From: Pyricularia pennisetigena
Lineage: Eukaryota; Ascomycota; Sordariomycetes; Magnaporthales; Pyriculariaceae
Direction of reading: 5' to 3'
DNA length: 64,000 bases
Assembly (NCBI RefSeq): GCF_004337985.1
Contig: NC_043744.1
Coordinates: 6,213,189 to 6,277,188, forward strand
Shown here: in pieces, positions 11,373-22,484 of the stretch
How the letters are laid out: every line of letters begins with the position of its first letter
Numbering within the stretch: the first letter of the stretch is position 1
Program-made: the position numbers and the translations under genes
Notes under the pieces: model-generated
Told to the model about the DNA's origin: nothing
Seen by the model: only the letters and a program-made list of their open reading frames with translations
The model's database searches: none

Positions 11373-12724
11373 ATGGCTGCCTGGTCACATCGAAATGTCC
11401 CAGACTTCACGATGGTGCTGAACTCCACCAGCAGGTCGGCCTTCTTCGGCCAGCCACCAAAGACGGACCGAGACTTGAACATCGTCCGCGGCATATATCG
11501 CATGGCTGGCGTGAACGAGACGCTCTACAGCCCCTCGAAGGGAGTCTTTTACGCCGCCCGCGAACCCGCCAACTATGTCCGCGAGACCAAGCAGACCGAG
11601 ATCATTGTCGGAATGGTTGTCGTCATATTCGTCATGCTCGCCACGACAGGCACGCGCCTTATCTTCAAGTTGCAAGGGAACAGCACAAGATTTGGCATTG
11701 ACGACTGGGTCATAATCCCTGCTGTGGTGAGTGGCTCCGCAGGGAGTGGATCAAACGTCAATGCTAACTCTAAATATAGTGCCTCGCGGTAGCCTACCCC
11801 ATGTTACAGATATACATGGTCGTCGACATTGGAGCTGGGCGGCACACGTGGGAGAATACCTATGAGGATTATGCCCGTTTCGCATGGATGCTGGAAACAT
11901 GCACGGTTCTCTTCTTTGCGACGGTCGCCCTGATCAAGATCTCAATCGCCCTTTTCGTACGACGACTTGCAGCTTGCGTCTCGAGGGGTTGGCGCATCGC
12001 CGTCGACGTCTTTCTGGCCACGCTCATCATGTATCTGGTGGCCGCCGTTCTATGGAACGTCTTGGTCTGCAACCCGACCCGCGCCTTGTGGGATGTGGAA
12101 TACGCAGGCGCTCTGCCCACCCCTGCCAAATGTGGCAGCTTGGCGGTCATGTCCAAGGCTTTGAGCTTCATACACGTCTTTCAAGGCGTGACGCTGTTAA
12201 TTACACCAGTGGTAATCCTATGGAAGATCCCGATGGACGTGGCCAAGAAGCTGCGCCTGTTTATCATATGGTGGTTCGGCGCCGTTACCGTCACGGGCGG
12301 CCTGTTGCAGCAGCTCGCCCCCTCCCGATCAAACGGCGACGTGTTTTACGAGTACACGACGTCGCTGGCATGGACGAGTCTTGATCTCACGATGGGCATC
12401 ATCACGGCCTCGCTGCCGACCCTGGACACTGCCATTTCCAGCGCATGGAAGGCGGTCAGATCGAGGATGTCGAGGTCTTCTGAAGAGCCCAAGGTGAAGG
12501 CAAAGGATATCAGCTGGCCGAGGCCAATCCCTTCTGATTTGGAGAGGGACGCCGGAGCTCCGACGGGGCAGCCCGAGTCGACCGAGTTCATCTTGGCCGA
12601 CAGAGGGGACGTACTCGAGATGCGCCTCGTCCGACCAGGCGAGGGCAATACGACGTATGAATTTTTTGAGTTGTACCACGGGGACGAAAAGCCACAGCCG
12701 GCGGTACATAGACCGTTTAGATGA
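11373..12724 (+). CDS. Integral membrane protein with fungal rhodopsin domain (PTH11-like receptor)
   Basis: Exons 11373-11726 and 11780-12724 give 432 residues; the 53-nt intron starts GTGAGT and ends ATATAG with a GCTAAC branch, phase 0. After a polar N-terminus of about 70 residues there are seven hydrophobic segments (the first around IIVGMVVVIFVMLATT, the last around SLDLTMGIITASLPTLD), then a charged cytoplasmic tail of about 100 residues. Typical family features are seen: the GIDDWVII segment after TM1, conserved cysteines in VCNPTRALWD and AKCG, and DLTMGIITASLP at the end of TM7. Unlike PTH11 itself there is no N-terminal CFEM cysteine domain. These plasma-membrane proteins are thought to sense host or surface cues, but the ligand is unknown. 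Confidence 0.85.
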
Positions 12725-14865
12725 CGAGCAGTCTAAGAATGAATGACATGACATGATATATCCTTCTTTGAAAGTTGCCCTTGGCAGAATTTGTCTCTGA
12801 AACGCGTGTGTGGTCCTACAGGGGCTGGTTACCAGTGATAGAAACAGGGATGATTTTCGAGTGAAATGACCCGTGTAGCGGACACATGTTTCTTGGAGAT
12901 CTGTACCAGGATACAGTATGTCCTTAGCATTACCAACAACCTCTACATTTGAAATTTCAAATCAAAAAGACCTCAGTTCCTACTTTGTCATGGAGAAGAA
13001 GAGATGCCATAAGGGAGGGACAACATTGGCGCCAGTGAGGTGCATTTTCTGTTTTGTGACGCGATAAGTGTTTACGGATATTTCTTATGGATGCGGCTGG
13101 GGGAGCACGCATATACTCATGATCACAAGAACCCCCGCATGATTATCGTGAGGTATCTGGAGACGGCGCGTCAGGGTCCAGTTACTCGATGCCCTTTTGT
13201 CGATATATATGTTCTCTTTGATTCATTTCTCATCTCTTGCGTAAGTAATACCCTCCATCCCTTCCAGAGATCAACCTCTGAGCCTCTGACTGTTATTTTT
13301 TTTTTTCAAACTGTCACTACGACAGTCAAAGTGTCAAGAATGAGCCCCTCAATGCCTGTCGGCGGCAATATACCGATGTCATTATTGCCACTGAAGCTCT
13401 TGCGCTCGGCCGTTTCGTCAGACGGACGGGATTTTTCAATCTTGCCGAGACAGATCCAATACCGGATTTTCGCTAACTATATCATGATTGTCATTGCCGG
13501 GCGGCGGCACAGTTACCGACAAGGTTCTCAGGGGTTTTATTCCGTGTAAAATGAGTCTAAAATATGTCATCTGCTATTCTTGGCAAGGCGTGGTGTCGAT
13601 CTTGAAGGTCTACGGGTCAACAATCAAAAAGGTTACATGACATCTCGGCTTTTACATGTTGCAATGCATGTATCAGATGTCGATCCTGTCGTTCGTTGTT
13701 CCTAGGGCTGCGGCGCGCGAAGCATCTTCAATGACTAGAATCAATGGAGGCGCAATCACGGCCAACCCCGATTCCACACTGCTGTTCACTATCGGGTGTT
13801 GTTTGGGTAAAAAAGACCGCCCGATCCGCTCCCCACGCGACCCGCCTTTACTTTTGTCTGCCTGCCTGATTTTCAACAGTTACTACACCTAGTCTAGTCA
13901 TATATTTTGTATTTCTTATCTTAGTCACCTGTCAAAGTCGGCATCGAGCATTGCCTAGTTCAGCCCAAAAAGAACACCTTACCCAACCGAGACTGTATCG
14001 TATCCACAGGAACGGACCCTGCTGTCCCAAAGGGGCGATGATTTGGCCAGCGTTTGCGTGCCGACCACCTGCGAGTGAGTCATTACCGAATCCGGGCCGC
14101 TCAGGTAGGGTAACAAGGGAATTCCAGGGTTGAAACTTGGTCTGCCTGGCTCGAGGCGCATTGACAACGACATCGGCCGGCAACGGGAAGCTCTGGAATG
14201 CTGGCAAAGTTTGCATGCGTACTGTACGTACTTTGTAGGTACGTGAAGCATCGAATCGGAGGCCAGAGTTTTAAAATAGCCTTTGGACCAGAAATTAATA
14301 AAAAACTAAAAAAAGCAAAAAAAGAAAATTGTCCCATTGGATGATTATGCCATCCAACTGCTGCAATAACACCATGACAGATGTAGCGATTTGTTGCCCA
14401 GCTTTTCCGTATCCAGAGTAGAGTCGATCCTATGAAAATGTTTCCCTATATCGGCCTAGACCAGTAGACGCAAACGCCAGACAGGATGGTTTTTTTTTGG
14501 GCGACGACAACCCAGGAATCTTTGGTGTTCTATTGGGAAAAATCCCCACACATTAAACGCTCATGTTTTAAGTTTCATGAGATCGCGACACTACTCAACC
14601 CATTTATGCAACTTTCCTTCGGCGCTCCATTCTGTTGGCTGGGGGTCCACGACAAGTTCGGAAGACGGATGTTGGGATGCAAGACAGGACCCACGTTGGG
14701 GCGATATGGTTGTAGAAAAGCACTATGGTTTCCCTGCCTTTTCAATTCATTTCAGCTTGTCGAGCCCTTGTTCTTTTTTTTTCTCTTTTTTTTTTGTCCT
14801 TTGTTCGATTCTTTCTTTCTTTGATACGTTTTTGTGCTTTTCTTGTTGTCCAGCGATGCTCAACC
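12725..14865. other. Intergenic, 2.1 kb, with one doubtful small ORF
   Basis: Apart from the doubtful small ORF at 13340-13549 nothing protein-like is evident. The last 150 bases are strongly pyrimidine-rich (14766-14857) and form the probable leader of the glycosyltransferase gene. Confidence 0.5.
13340..13549 (+). CDS. Possible small ORF of unknown function (doubtful)
   Basis: 69 codons beginning MSPSMPVGG. Upstream is TATATAT at 13204-13210. A good intron-like segment at 13241-13324 (GTAAGT, CTGAC, T-run, CGACAG) ends 15 bases before this ATG, so it could be a leader intron. The same splice joined to an ATG at 13209 would open a different frame of about 60 codons, ending at a TAA near 13475. 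Two competing frames and no family mean either could be noise. Confidence 0.2.
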   Translation: MSPSMPVGGNIPMSLLPLKLLRSAVSSDGRDFSILPRQIQYRIFANYIMIVIAGRRHSYRQGSQGFYSV

Positions 14866-15849
14866 ATGGCCGCAAAACTTCAACGTCGGATGGTAGCCAA
14901 GCTGTTCCGGGCTTGCGTATTGATGGCAGTATTTTATCTCGTTTTACGACTCCGTGAGACTACAACGTGGGCGACAAACAGGGCCATTCTATCCCCTCTT
15001 TGGAAACAGACTTCGACACTCAAGGATTCTATCCGCTCGGCGACGGGCTCCGGGGTATCCAAAACACCAACCACGACAGACGCGATACCAAGGAAGCTGT
15101 GGTACAAAATCGGACCTGCAGGGTTGAAGAAGGAGCTCAAGCCATGCGTCAAATCTTGCCTCGAGAACCCAGACTACGAATTCGAGTTCTTGACGGACGA
15201 GTCGGGCGACGACTTTGTCAAAGAGCACTACTCGTGGAATCCAAATCTAGTCAAGACCTTTCTCTCCATCAACATCCCCATCATCAAAGCGGACCTGCTG
15301 CGCTACCTCATCCTCTACGAGATGGGCGGCATCTGGATCGACCTGGACGTGTCCTGCGAGGCCCCCATCAACGAATGGATCCCCGACCAGTACAGGTCTG
15401 CTGCCGCCACCGTCGTGGGGATGGAGTTCGATTCGGACAGGTGGCAGCGACAGCTCGCCACCTGGACCATCATGGCCAAGCCGAAACAGCCCCATTTCTT
15501 GATCGCAGTCGAAGGCTGCCTGGAAAACCTGGCCGCCGCTGCCAAAAGGCTTCACGTCCCGATATCCGATCTGAAGCGCAACATGATCGACGACATTATC
15601 GACGTGTCGGGCCCGAGGCGGATGACGAAGTCGATTTATCAAAGCCTGAGCAAATCTCTCAACAGGGAGGTCGGGAATAACGATATAGCCAACGTTACGG
15701 AACCGAGGCTTTTGGGCGATGTTTTGATATTGCCTGACCACTCGTTTGCAGATTCCATGAACATGTGGTGGGGAGACAAGGTGCCAGGGCGGAAGCTTGT
15801 AGTTCATCATTACGCAAGGTCGTGGAGAAATGAAAAAGGGGGAGAATAG
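14866..15849 (+). CDS. GT32 family glycosyltransferase (OCH1-like, DXD), type II membrane protein
   Basis: Single exon, 327 residues from the ATG at 14866 (CAACCATGG). The frame is open upstream to an ATG at 14725, but that part only translates a pyrimidine-rich leader. A short cytoplasmic N-terminus is followed by one membrane anchor (FRACVLMAVFYLVL), placing the enzyme in the Golgi lumen. The catalytic region has IPRKLWYKIG near residue 75, then KADLLRYLILYEMGG and WIDLDV, the sugar-nucleotide-binding DXD region typical of GT32 alpha-mannosyl- or related transferases. A late HHYARSW motif matches the family's C-terminal H-x(n)-W signature. Role in N-glycan outer chain or lipid mannosylation is inference. 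The gene converges on the NLR gene, with 150 bases between the stops. Confidence 0.87.
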   Translation: MAAKLQRRMVAKLFRACVLMAVFYLVLRLRETTTWATNRAILSPLWKQTSTLKDSIRSATGSGVSKTPTTTDAIPRKLWYKIGPAGLKKELKPCVKSCLENPDYEFEFLTDESGDDFVKEHYSWNPNLVKTFLSINIPIIKADLLRYLILYEMGGIWIDLDVSCEAPINEWIPDQYRSAAATVVGMEFDSDRWQRQLATWTIMAKPKQPHFLIAVEGCLENLAAAAKRLHVPISDLKRNMIDDIIDVSGPRRMTKSIYQSLSKSLNREVGNNDIANVTEPRLLGDVLILPDHSFADSMNMWWGDKVPGRKLVVHHYARSWRNEKGGE

Positions 15850-15908
15850 ACACGACAGAACCCCAGTATATATAATAACACTGATATTCTTTTAGATATC
15901 TAAAAAAA

Positions 15909-15940
15909 GTATATATGTATACATATATATACATATATAA
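15909..15940. repeat. AT-rich imperfect palindrome between convergent genes
   Basis: Alternating TATATGTATACATATA-type sequence, able to form hairpins on either strand. It lies in the 150-base gap between two convergent stop codons, so it may help end both transcripts. Terminator function is inference. Confidence 0.5.
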
Positions 15941-15999
15941 AAGAAAATACATATGAAAGTAATGCTATAGTCCCACATTCAACATCGCCTGCGAGATCC

Positions 16000-18900
16000 T
16001 CAGATATGGACCCCATGCCGTCTGCATATTTCCGCATATGTCTTTTTGAAAATCGATAATTTTCCAGACACAAAATCCCCAAGATCCGGAAGCTCCATCA
16101 ACGTATCCAAACTCTTCATGAATCGCCATTCGATCCATCTTTGGGGATCAGCATCTGCGGGAATTGCTGATTCATCAACCTTTGCTCCATTCATGACCAG
16201 CAGTTTGACAATCGCTGCTTGATGGGTCAAATCAGACATGTTGAAAACAGCAGCATGGAACGCGCCGACGTGTCGGGCATCTTCTGCATTCGCACTGGCC
16301 CCGTGCTCGAGTAGGACTTTTACTACTTCATGATGTCCTCGCTGGGCTGACATGGCCAGCGCCGTGTAGCCGTCTTTGTGACAGTTGGGGTTTGCACCCA
16401 GATCCAGCAGAAGTCGGACCCTATGTCTGTTACCGCACTGAACAGCATATATCAAAGGGCCGTCCAGAATGCTTTCACAACCGCTCTTGATCTGAGCCCC
16501 TTGCTCGAGGAGCTCACATGCGAGTTCTTGATTGGACCGTGATATTACCGTGCCAAGAAGCGTGCCTTGTATAGTTGTATGCTGATCAGTGCTGGTGTTA
16601 TGCTCACTAGGTGTGTGAGGCCAGCCACGCCCGGTTTGATTCTTGGCATTAACATCTGCCCCGTGTTTGATGAGAATTCTCGCCATTCTCCCATTGCCGC
16701 GATCGACAGCTATTCCCAAGGGTGTAAAGCCGCTGGCTGACGTCGCATTGACTTTCGCGCCGTGTCGAAGAAGAAACTCGACCATCTCGTCAAGTCCTCT
16801 GTCGACCGCTATGCACAAAGGCGTGGAGCCGTCGATGTAAACTGCGTTTACATCTACGCCGTTTTCAAGAAGCAACTCTACCATTCGTGCATGGCCGCGT
16901 CTGATTGCTGATTTCAAAGGCGTAGAGTTGTCGATAGCCGTTGCATTTGCATCTGCGCCGTTTCCCAGCAGAAGCCCGGCCAGGTCGCAATGCCCTTGGC
17001 GTGCTGCTTGTGAAAGGGCAGAATCCAACTCTTCTTGAGACATTTGTCCGTGTTGGATATGCATTTGGATCATCTCTAAGCTGCAACCCCACTGTTTGAG
17101 CCGTTCAAGGCTGTACCTGGCCTTCAGTGCCCCTCGTCTCATGCTGTGCAGCAGCCCAGGAGCACTATGGAGTAGGACGGAGACGCTAGCTGTTGAGTGA
17201 CGTTGGGTAGCAATGTAAGCTCTTCCTTCCATCGTCATGCCTGGGCCGGCTTCCAGAGATGGGTCAGCGGTGAACAAGACCAGGCCAGCCGTTTCAAAGA
17301 GACCCTCTTGGCAGATAAAGGATACGATTGACGCATGGTTATCGACGAGACCGGCTGTCTGCTGTTCCGAGAGAAAATACTTCCACCGGCTTGCAGTCGG
17401 CTCTGTGTTGAAAAGCTTCTCTATCATGTCGATGAATCGGTCACAGGACTCACAGTAGCGCATTGGATATTGAAATTCGTCATCGTCTGGATCTTGCACT
17501 TTGAGCTCAAGAATCGGCAAGTTGCTGAGCCAGTTCCTGGCTGCATATGGCCCAAATGAAAAGTCTGCAGGCCGCGCTGTGTTGGAACTGGTACTAAGTT
17601 TATTGCGGATACACTCAAGGTATGCTGTGCAGCACTCCTTGATAGTCGTAGTGGCTTGTGACTTGATGAAGCTGCCACCTGCTCGCATAAGATACTCCTT
17701 TATTGAAAAATGCGAAAGATGGATAACGTCGACCTTGATATTTTCGGTTGAATGTTCCACATTTTTCTCAATTCTAGTGAGAGCCAGAAAGGATGGACAA
17801 TATCCCACAGTCTCCCTCGATTGAGGTGGCCGATCGTTAACGTCAAACGGGGTTTCCGAGTTTTCTGGACGCATAGCTACAATGTCCACGGCTTCGCCGA
17901 GAACCAAAGGCCCATTCCCCCAGACCAAGAACTGGAGGAGACGAATCGTCTTTGGTTTGCTTGCTGGTGGAATCTGTGTCAAGATTCGACTGTATGCCTC
18001 GTCCAAGGTCTTGGGCAAAGCCCGGAGAACCTCGTCGATTTGATTTTGGTCTATACAGCGATACAGGCTTTCTAGCTGACACGCGGCCAATCGAAAACTG
18101 GTGCAGAACATGTAAGCAAATTGCAAATGTCAGATTGCTGTGCACATGGATCCCACTTACATTCCGCCAGCACTGTTCCCAATCTCCTTTCGAATCAATT
18201 TTTGTACTGTATGGTTTCCATTCCACCTGCTGAGTCCTGGGTGATTGACAATTTCGAAATCGACGTAAGCTTGGATGTCCATGTCAACGGCCTCCTTGTC
18301 CAGCTCAAGACAGTTTTCCTCCCCGATGAGAGGATTCAATGTCCTCACAAACTCGTCTTCTGGACGCCCAGTTGCGATGAGTTGATATTGACCGAGCTCG
18401 TTGTCCGAAAGAAGATCCCTCATCCAGGTTAGTAAAAGTGGACGCTGGCTACATTCATCAAGCGCATCCAGAATGATGTAGATTTTGCGCGGCCCACTCG
18501 CCATAGCTTTGAGGCAAGTAAAAAAAGTCGCAGCAGACACTGGAGCGCCAGTAAGTTTATCAAACAGTCTTGCGAGCTCTTTGTTGGAATTATTGAGTCC
18601 GGCCAAGGTGTCATGCAACTGAAAAAGCAGGCTGCGGAGCATCCCACCAAGCGTTTGCAGACCGCGGTCATTAAAGTCGAAGAAAAACGAAATGGTGATT
18701 GAGTCTTTCAGCGCTGCAACGTGGTCGAGGATGGTTGTGGCCAGAACGGTTTTGCCGCATCCAGGCATTCCATGCAACCACATATGTCGCCTTACTCCCT
18801 GTTTCCATTGAAGAAACTGGTCAGACGCAAGAAACCACTCGCCTGTGCCGGGATGTCGTCGGTCTCTTGCGTTGGCTGCGTTGACTGAAGGCCCGGGTGC

Positions 18901-20025
18901 TGCCAACCAGTCCTCGATGCCAGCGTGGATCTGGGACGATGGCAAGTGGCCGGCTTCATCGACTCCCGTGTGTACTAAAACAAGTAAGAGAACTTAGAGA
19001 CAGGGACTGCAAGGGTAGGTTATCCAGTACAAGAAGAAACAAGGAAACGAACTGTTATTGTTAGTGGCGCCGAGTTTCTTCTCCCTTTGAACCTTTTCAG
19101 GGTCTAGCTTCCGGAGCAAACTACTCGCATAGGCCGCCGCGTTCATGGCTGCGAATGCCTGCCATTTTTCCTTCTTGTGAGTGTCGCTGTAGTCGCAGAT
19201 TCCACGTATAACTGCGCATTCGGTGACGTTCATCATGCCGAAAGCCTCCACCTCAAAACAGAGCACGTCTTTCTCCGACGAGTACTTGTCTCGCAGCATC
19301 GCGTCCTCCATCAAAGAGTTTCCAGAAACCACAAGCCCATAATGAACAGCAAAGGCGTCTTCGTCATGGCGTTGTCTCCTCGGGATTTGCTGAATGCAAG
19401 CCTGATCGGATCTCTCGCTCAACGATTGATGGACGTAGTCGGTTTTGTAGAGAACGTCTTCGCTGGGGTCAGGCTGTGCATAGTTCCTTTTCAGCTGAGG
19501 ACAACGTTCCAGTGCTTCCTTGACCAATACGCCTAGGTTGTTTCCATCGGATTCGTGCTCGACCTTTAGGCTCCGTATTGCAGCACTGAGGATGCGCGGC
19601 GGAGGGCTCACCCGCCCAGTAACCACGAAGCGTTGGTCTTGAATAGACTTCCCAAAATCATACTGCACCACCCCGCCATGGCCTGGTCCTGGGGTGGCAA
19701 CGACGACATCCCCGAGCCGTATGTCGTTGGTTGCGCTTGGCGCACCCCCAGCGATACCGACCATCAACACGGAGCGCACCTCTGGGAAGCTCCTTACCAA
19801 GTCCGCAATCACGGCTGCCGCACTGTTAGCGCCGTATTCGCCGTTAGGAAGGCATGCCATGACGACATTGTGCTCCCCTATGCTGCCGAGAATATATGTG
19901 TTGGCGTCGTTTTGTTTCCGCTTGACGGGCTCCTTGTGTTCTTCTGTGAGAAAGGCCTTGGATGCAGTGAGCTCTGTATTCAGTGCACAAACCCATCCAA
20001 CAGTGTACTGCCTTCTGTTTGGCAT
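16000..20025 (-). CDS. Fungal NLR (STAND) protein: PNP_UDP - NACHT - ankyrin repeats
   Basis: Three exons on the minus strand: 20025-19053, 18974-18161 and 18097-16000 (introns 78 and 63 nt), 1294 residues. Residues about 5-320 are a nucleoside-phosphorylase-like sensor domain (YTVGWVCALNTE at the start, then MVGIAGGAP, CFEVEAFGMMN and IRGICDYSD). Next is a NACHT NTPase with Walker A GMPGCGKT (near 392), Walker B-like IYIILDALDE (near 486) and a sensor GRPEDEF. A helical part (FRLAACQLESL) follows, then about eight ankyrin repeats (roughly 950-1230) with TPL-x-x-A and LL-x-x-GA signatures. Family members act in innate recognition and heterokaryon incompatibility; the nucleosidase domain may act on nucleotides. 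The start is the ATG at 20025, followed directly by the typical YTVGWVCAL opening. Repeats are divergent rather than near-identical. No small effector gene with HET or lipase features sits next to it. Confidence 0.9.
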
Positions 20026-20597
20026 TTTCAAAGTTGCAGGTGTCGGCAAATCCGATGATGCTGAGTGATCAGTTGCCTGGAGACTGGAGCATCGGCTAGT
20101 GGTATAACAGGGCTAAAAGATGACCACGAGAACCGGCTGCGGGATAGAAACAAGATCCAATTGCTCAAATCCAAGTTGGGCAGAACAAATGCTGAAGTGG
20201 CGCGGCATCTGGGTCGGTTGATTGGCTTGAGACGATGACTTGAACGATACAAGGCATCTTGGGCTGTCGGTGGCGTGCATGCCCAGCCACACTTGCGCAT
20301 CCACTGGGGTCTTTGCTGGCTATGAACCATTCATGGCGCACCCGACTTCTTAGGCATGCCCTCACCGACACATTAGGTGTGATCCAGTAAGCAAGCAGGA
20401 TGCATTCACAAAAGACAGCCACATACTCGGACTCAAGTAGCTAGTTGCCTTTTAATAACAATGCAATCAGCTGTTTGCAGATTTGCTCTTGATTTATTAG
20501 CTTTGTGAGTTGCCATCACGGCCCAAAGTTGCTCTACGCCCCCATACACTCAATAGCCCCAGCAAAGGTCAGCTTAGATGAGCCTCCCGTCAGGACT
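20026..20597. other. Intergenic between NLR start and FPP synthase stop
   Basis: Promoter of the NLR gene plus the 3' region of the FPP synthase gene. No gene, repeat or clear motif recognised. Confidence 0.6.
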
Positions 20598-21708
20598 CTA
20601 TTTGCTCCTCTTGTAGATCTTCTCGAGGAACGTCTCAAACACACTCTTCTTCAGTCCCTTGCTCTCATCAATCTTGGAAATCTTCTCACGGATCTCGCCG
20701 ACCACCTTCTCCTCATAGTCCTTGTAAATTTGCTCCAGACCCATATCGTCGTAGAGCTTCTTGATGACAGCCTCCTTGGCCTTGTCCTTGCGGCCATAGT
20801 TCTCCTCCAGAATCTGCCTCTGCTCAGGAGTGGCAATGGACAGAGCCTGGTTGACGAGCCAGCTGCACTTGTTGTCCATGATGTCGGTACCAATCTTGCC
20901 AATGTGTTCCGGGAGACCAAAGTTGTCGAGGTAGTCGTCCTGGACCTGGAAGTACTCTCCCATGGGGATCAGGATGTCCTCGGCAACCTTGAGGTTCTCG
21001 GGGGTGCCGATGTTGAGCTGGTGCAGAGCCAGAGCGACGGGGAGGTAGAAGGAGTAGTAGGCGGTCTTGTAGATGACAATGAACCGGTACTTCTCCATGC
21101 TGAAGTTGTCGAGGTTGACCTTTTCCTCGGGGGCGGTGAGCAGATCACACAGCTGTCCGATCTCGGTCTGGTATGTAACCTCGTGGAAGAGCTCCATCAG
21201 GTCTACGTAGGCGGGGTGGTCGCGGAAGAACTTCTTCAGAAGGGTGTAAATGGCAGCCTCGAGCATGAAGGCGTCGTTGATGGCCACCATGCCCACGCCC
21301 TCCTGACGGTACCAGCACGGCTGGCCGCGGCGGGTGATGGAGGAGTCCATGATGTCGTCCGAGACGAGGAAGAATGCCTGCAAGAGCTCCGTCATCCAAC
21401 CGAGGGTCGCCGCCTTGAAGTACTCGTCTTCGGAGAGGGGACGCTCGAGGAGGGCTGAGACCGAGTCGGGGACGGACATGCCGCGGTTGCATTTGCCACC
21501 GATGGCATTTGTTTCAAGGCTCTGCGGTCCATTAGTCCTAGTCACGACTTGCGGTAGGCTAAACCGAGCCAACGGAGCCGCATACCTTCTTGTACCATGC
21601 CAACTCGCCCTCGGGCAGCTTGTAAGACTTGGCATGCTCGAGCAGGACCTCCTCAAGCTTGGGGAAGACGGCCTCGAACTCTTGAAGTGTTGTTTTTGAA
21701 GCGGCCAT
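20598..21708 (-). CDS. ERG20: Farnesyl diphosphate synthase
   Basis: Exons 21708-21586 and 21521-20598 on the minus strand (64-nt intron, GTATGC...CCGCAG, phase 0), 348 residues, the usual length. The enzyme condenses IPP with DMAPP and then GPP to make farnesyl diphosphate for sterols, dolichol, ubiquinone and protein prenylation. The first Asp-rich motif DDIMD lies at about residues 96-100, with Phe-Phe just upstream ([11 protein letters not shown]), the chain-length setting typical of eukaryotic FPP synthases. The second Asp-rich motif is DDYLD. Exon 1 ([20 protein letters not shown]) ends in the conserved WYKK, and the protein ends in the basic KRSK typical of the family. It is divergent from APC8. 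Confidence 0.97.
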
Positions 21709-22484
21709 GTTTGCGGCTTGTGTTGTTTGTTATGCGCGTTTGTGTTGAGACGGGCGACTTGCGATCGGACGGCGGGATTATGTAGTAAAGTAGGGAGAGG
21801 AAAAAGTTACAAATCCGGACGCGAATGGACGATGAATTTTGTTGACTTCAGGGGTCTGATTCTTATCGCCCTAGCATCCCGACCTTAGCCGATCGGAGAG
21901 GTAGGGTTACCCAGGATAACATCCTGATGTTTGATGCCCAGTGATGCAGCGTCTCACGTCACGTCACCTCTAAAGCACCACCATAGTTTTGACATTCACA
22001 GCGTGCATGAACAGCGCCTACACTAGCAAAACCAAGGACATACCAACGGTCCGAACTACTGTCACAACTCGGCCATCTTCAAGCCAACTTCTCTTTTATT
22101 GCTGTCAAAGTGTCAGAAAAAACTTTGTTGAACTCGGATGGTCCCGTCAAAGGAGGGGCCATCTTTGGCGGGGTAAGAGGTCAAAGGCGGTCAAGGATGA
22201 TGTGCAGATTTGCGGGAAGATTTGCGAAAAGATGGTGGGGAAACTGCCAGCTACCCCTGCCACCACCGTCATCGCAGTCAATAATGAGCGACGCGTCTGG
22301 GGAAAAAGCGCGACAGCTACATTACCTGGTATCAATCTCCAACTTTGTCCTGCGTATACTTGGGCAGACGCCGCCTTCGATTCGCTCAACCCGAATATTT
22401 TGAGCTTCTTTGCTGACAAGAAGGATTATTCATCTTTGATTTTGTTTACATTTCTGCTTTGTCTCTTGACCCCAAACCGTCACG
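21709..22484. promoter_or_regulatory. Divergent promoter region, ERG20 / APC8
   Basis: 776 bases between two start codons on opposite strands. Contains repeated CACGTCACGTCAC-like sequence near 21956-21966. No clear TATA box. A small plus-strand frame at 21989-22582 overlaps the APC8 start and is not thought to be a gene. Confidence 0.45.

Noticed and set aside
14725..14865. Upstream in-frame extension of the GT32 gene (47 codons, Phe/Leu-rich)
   Set aside because: Translates a T-rich leader; the ATG at 14866 has the better context and is followed directly by a normal type II anchor.
20505..21458. 317-codon plus-strand frame opposite FPP synthase
   Set aside because: Val/Leu/Glu-rich shadow of the ERG20 coding strand.
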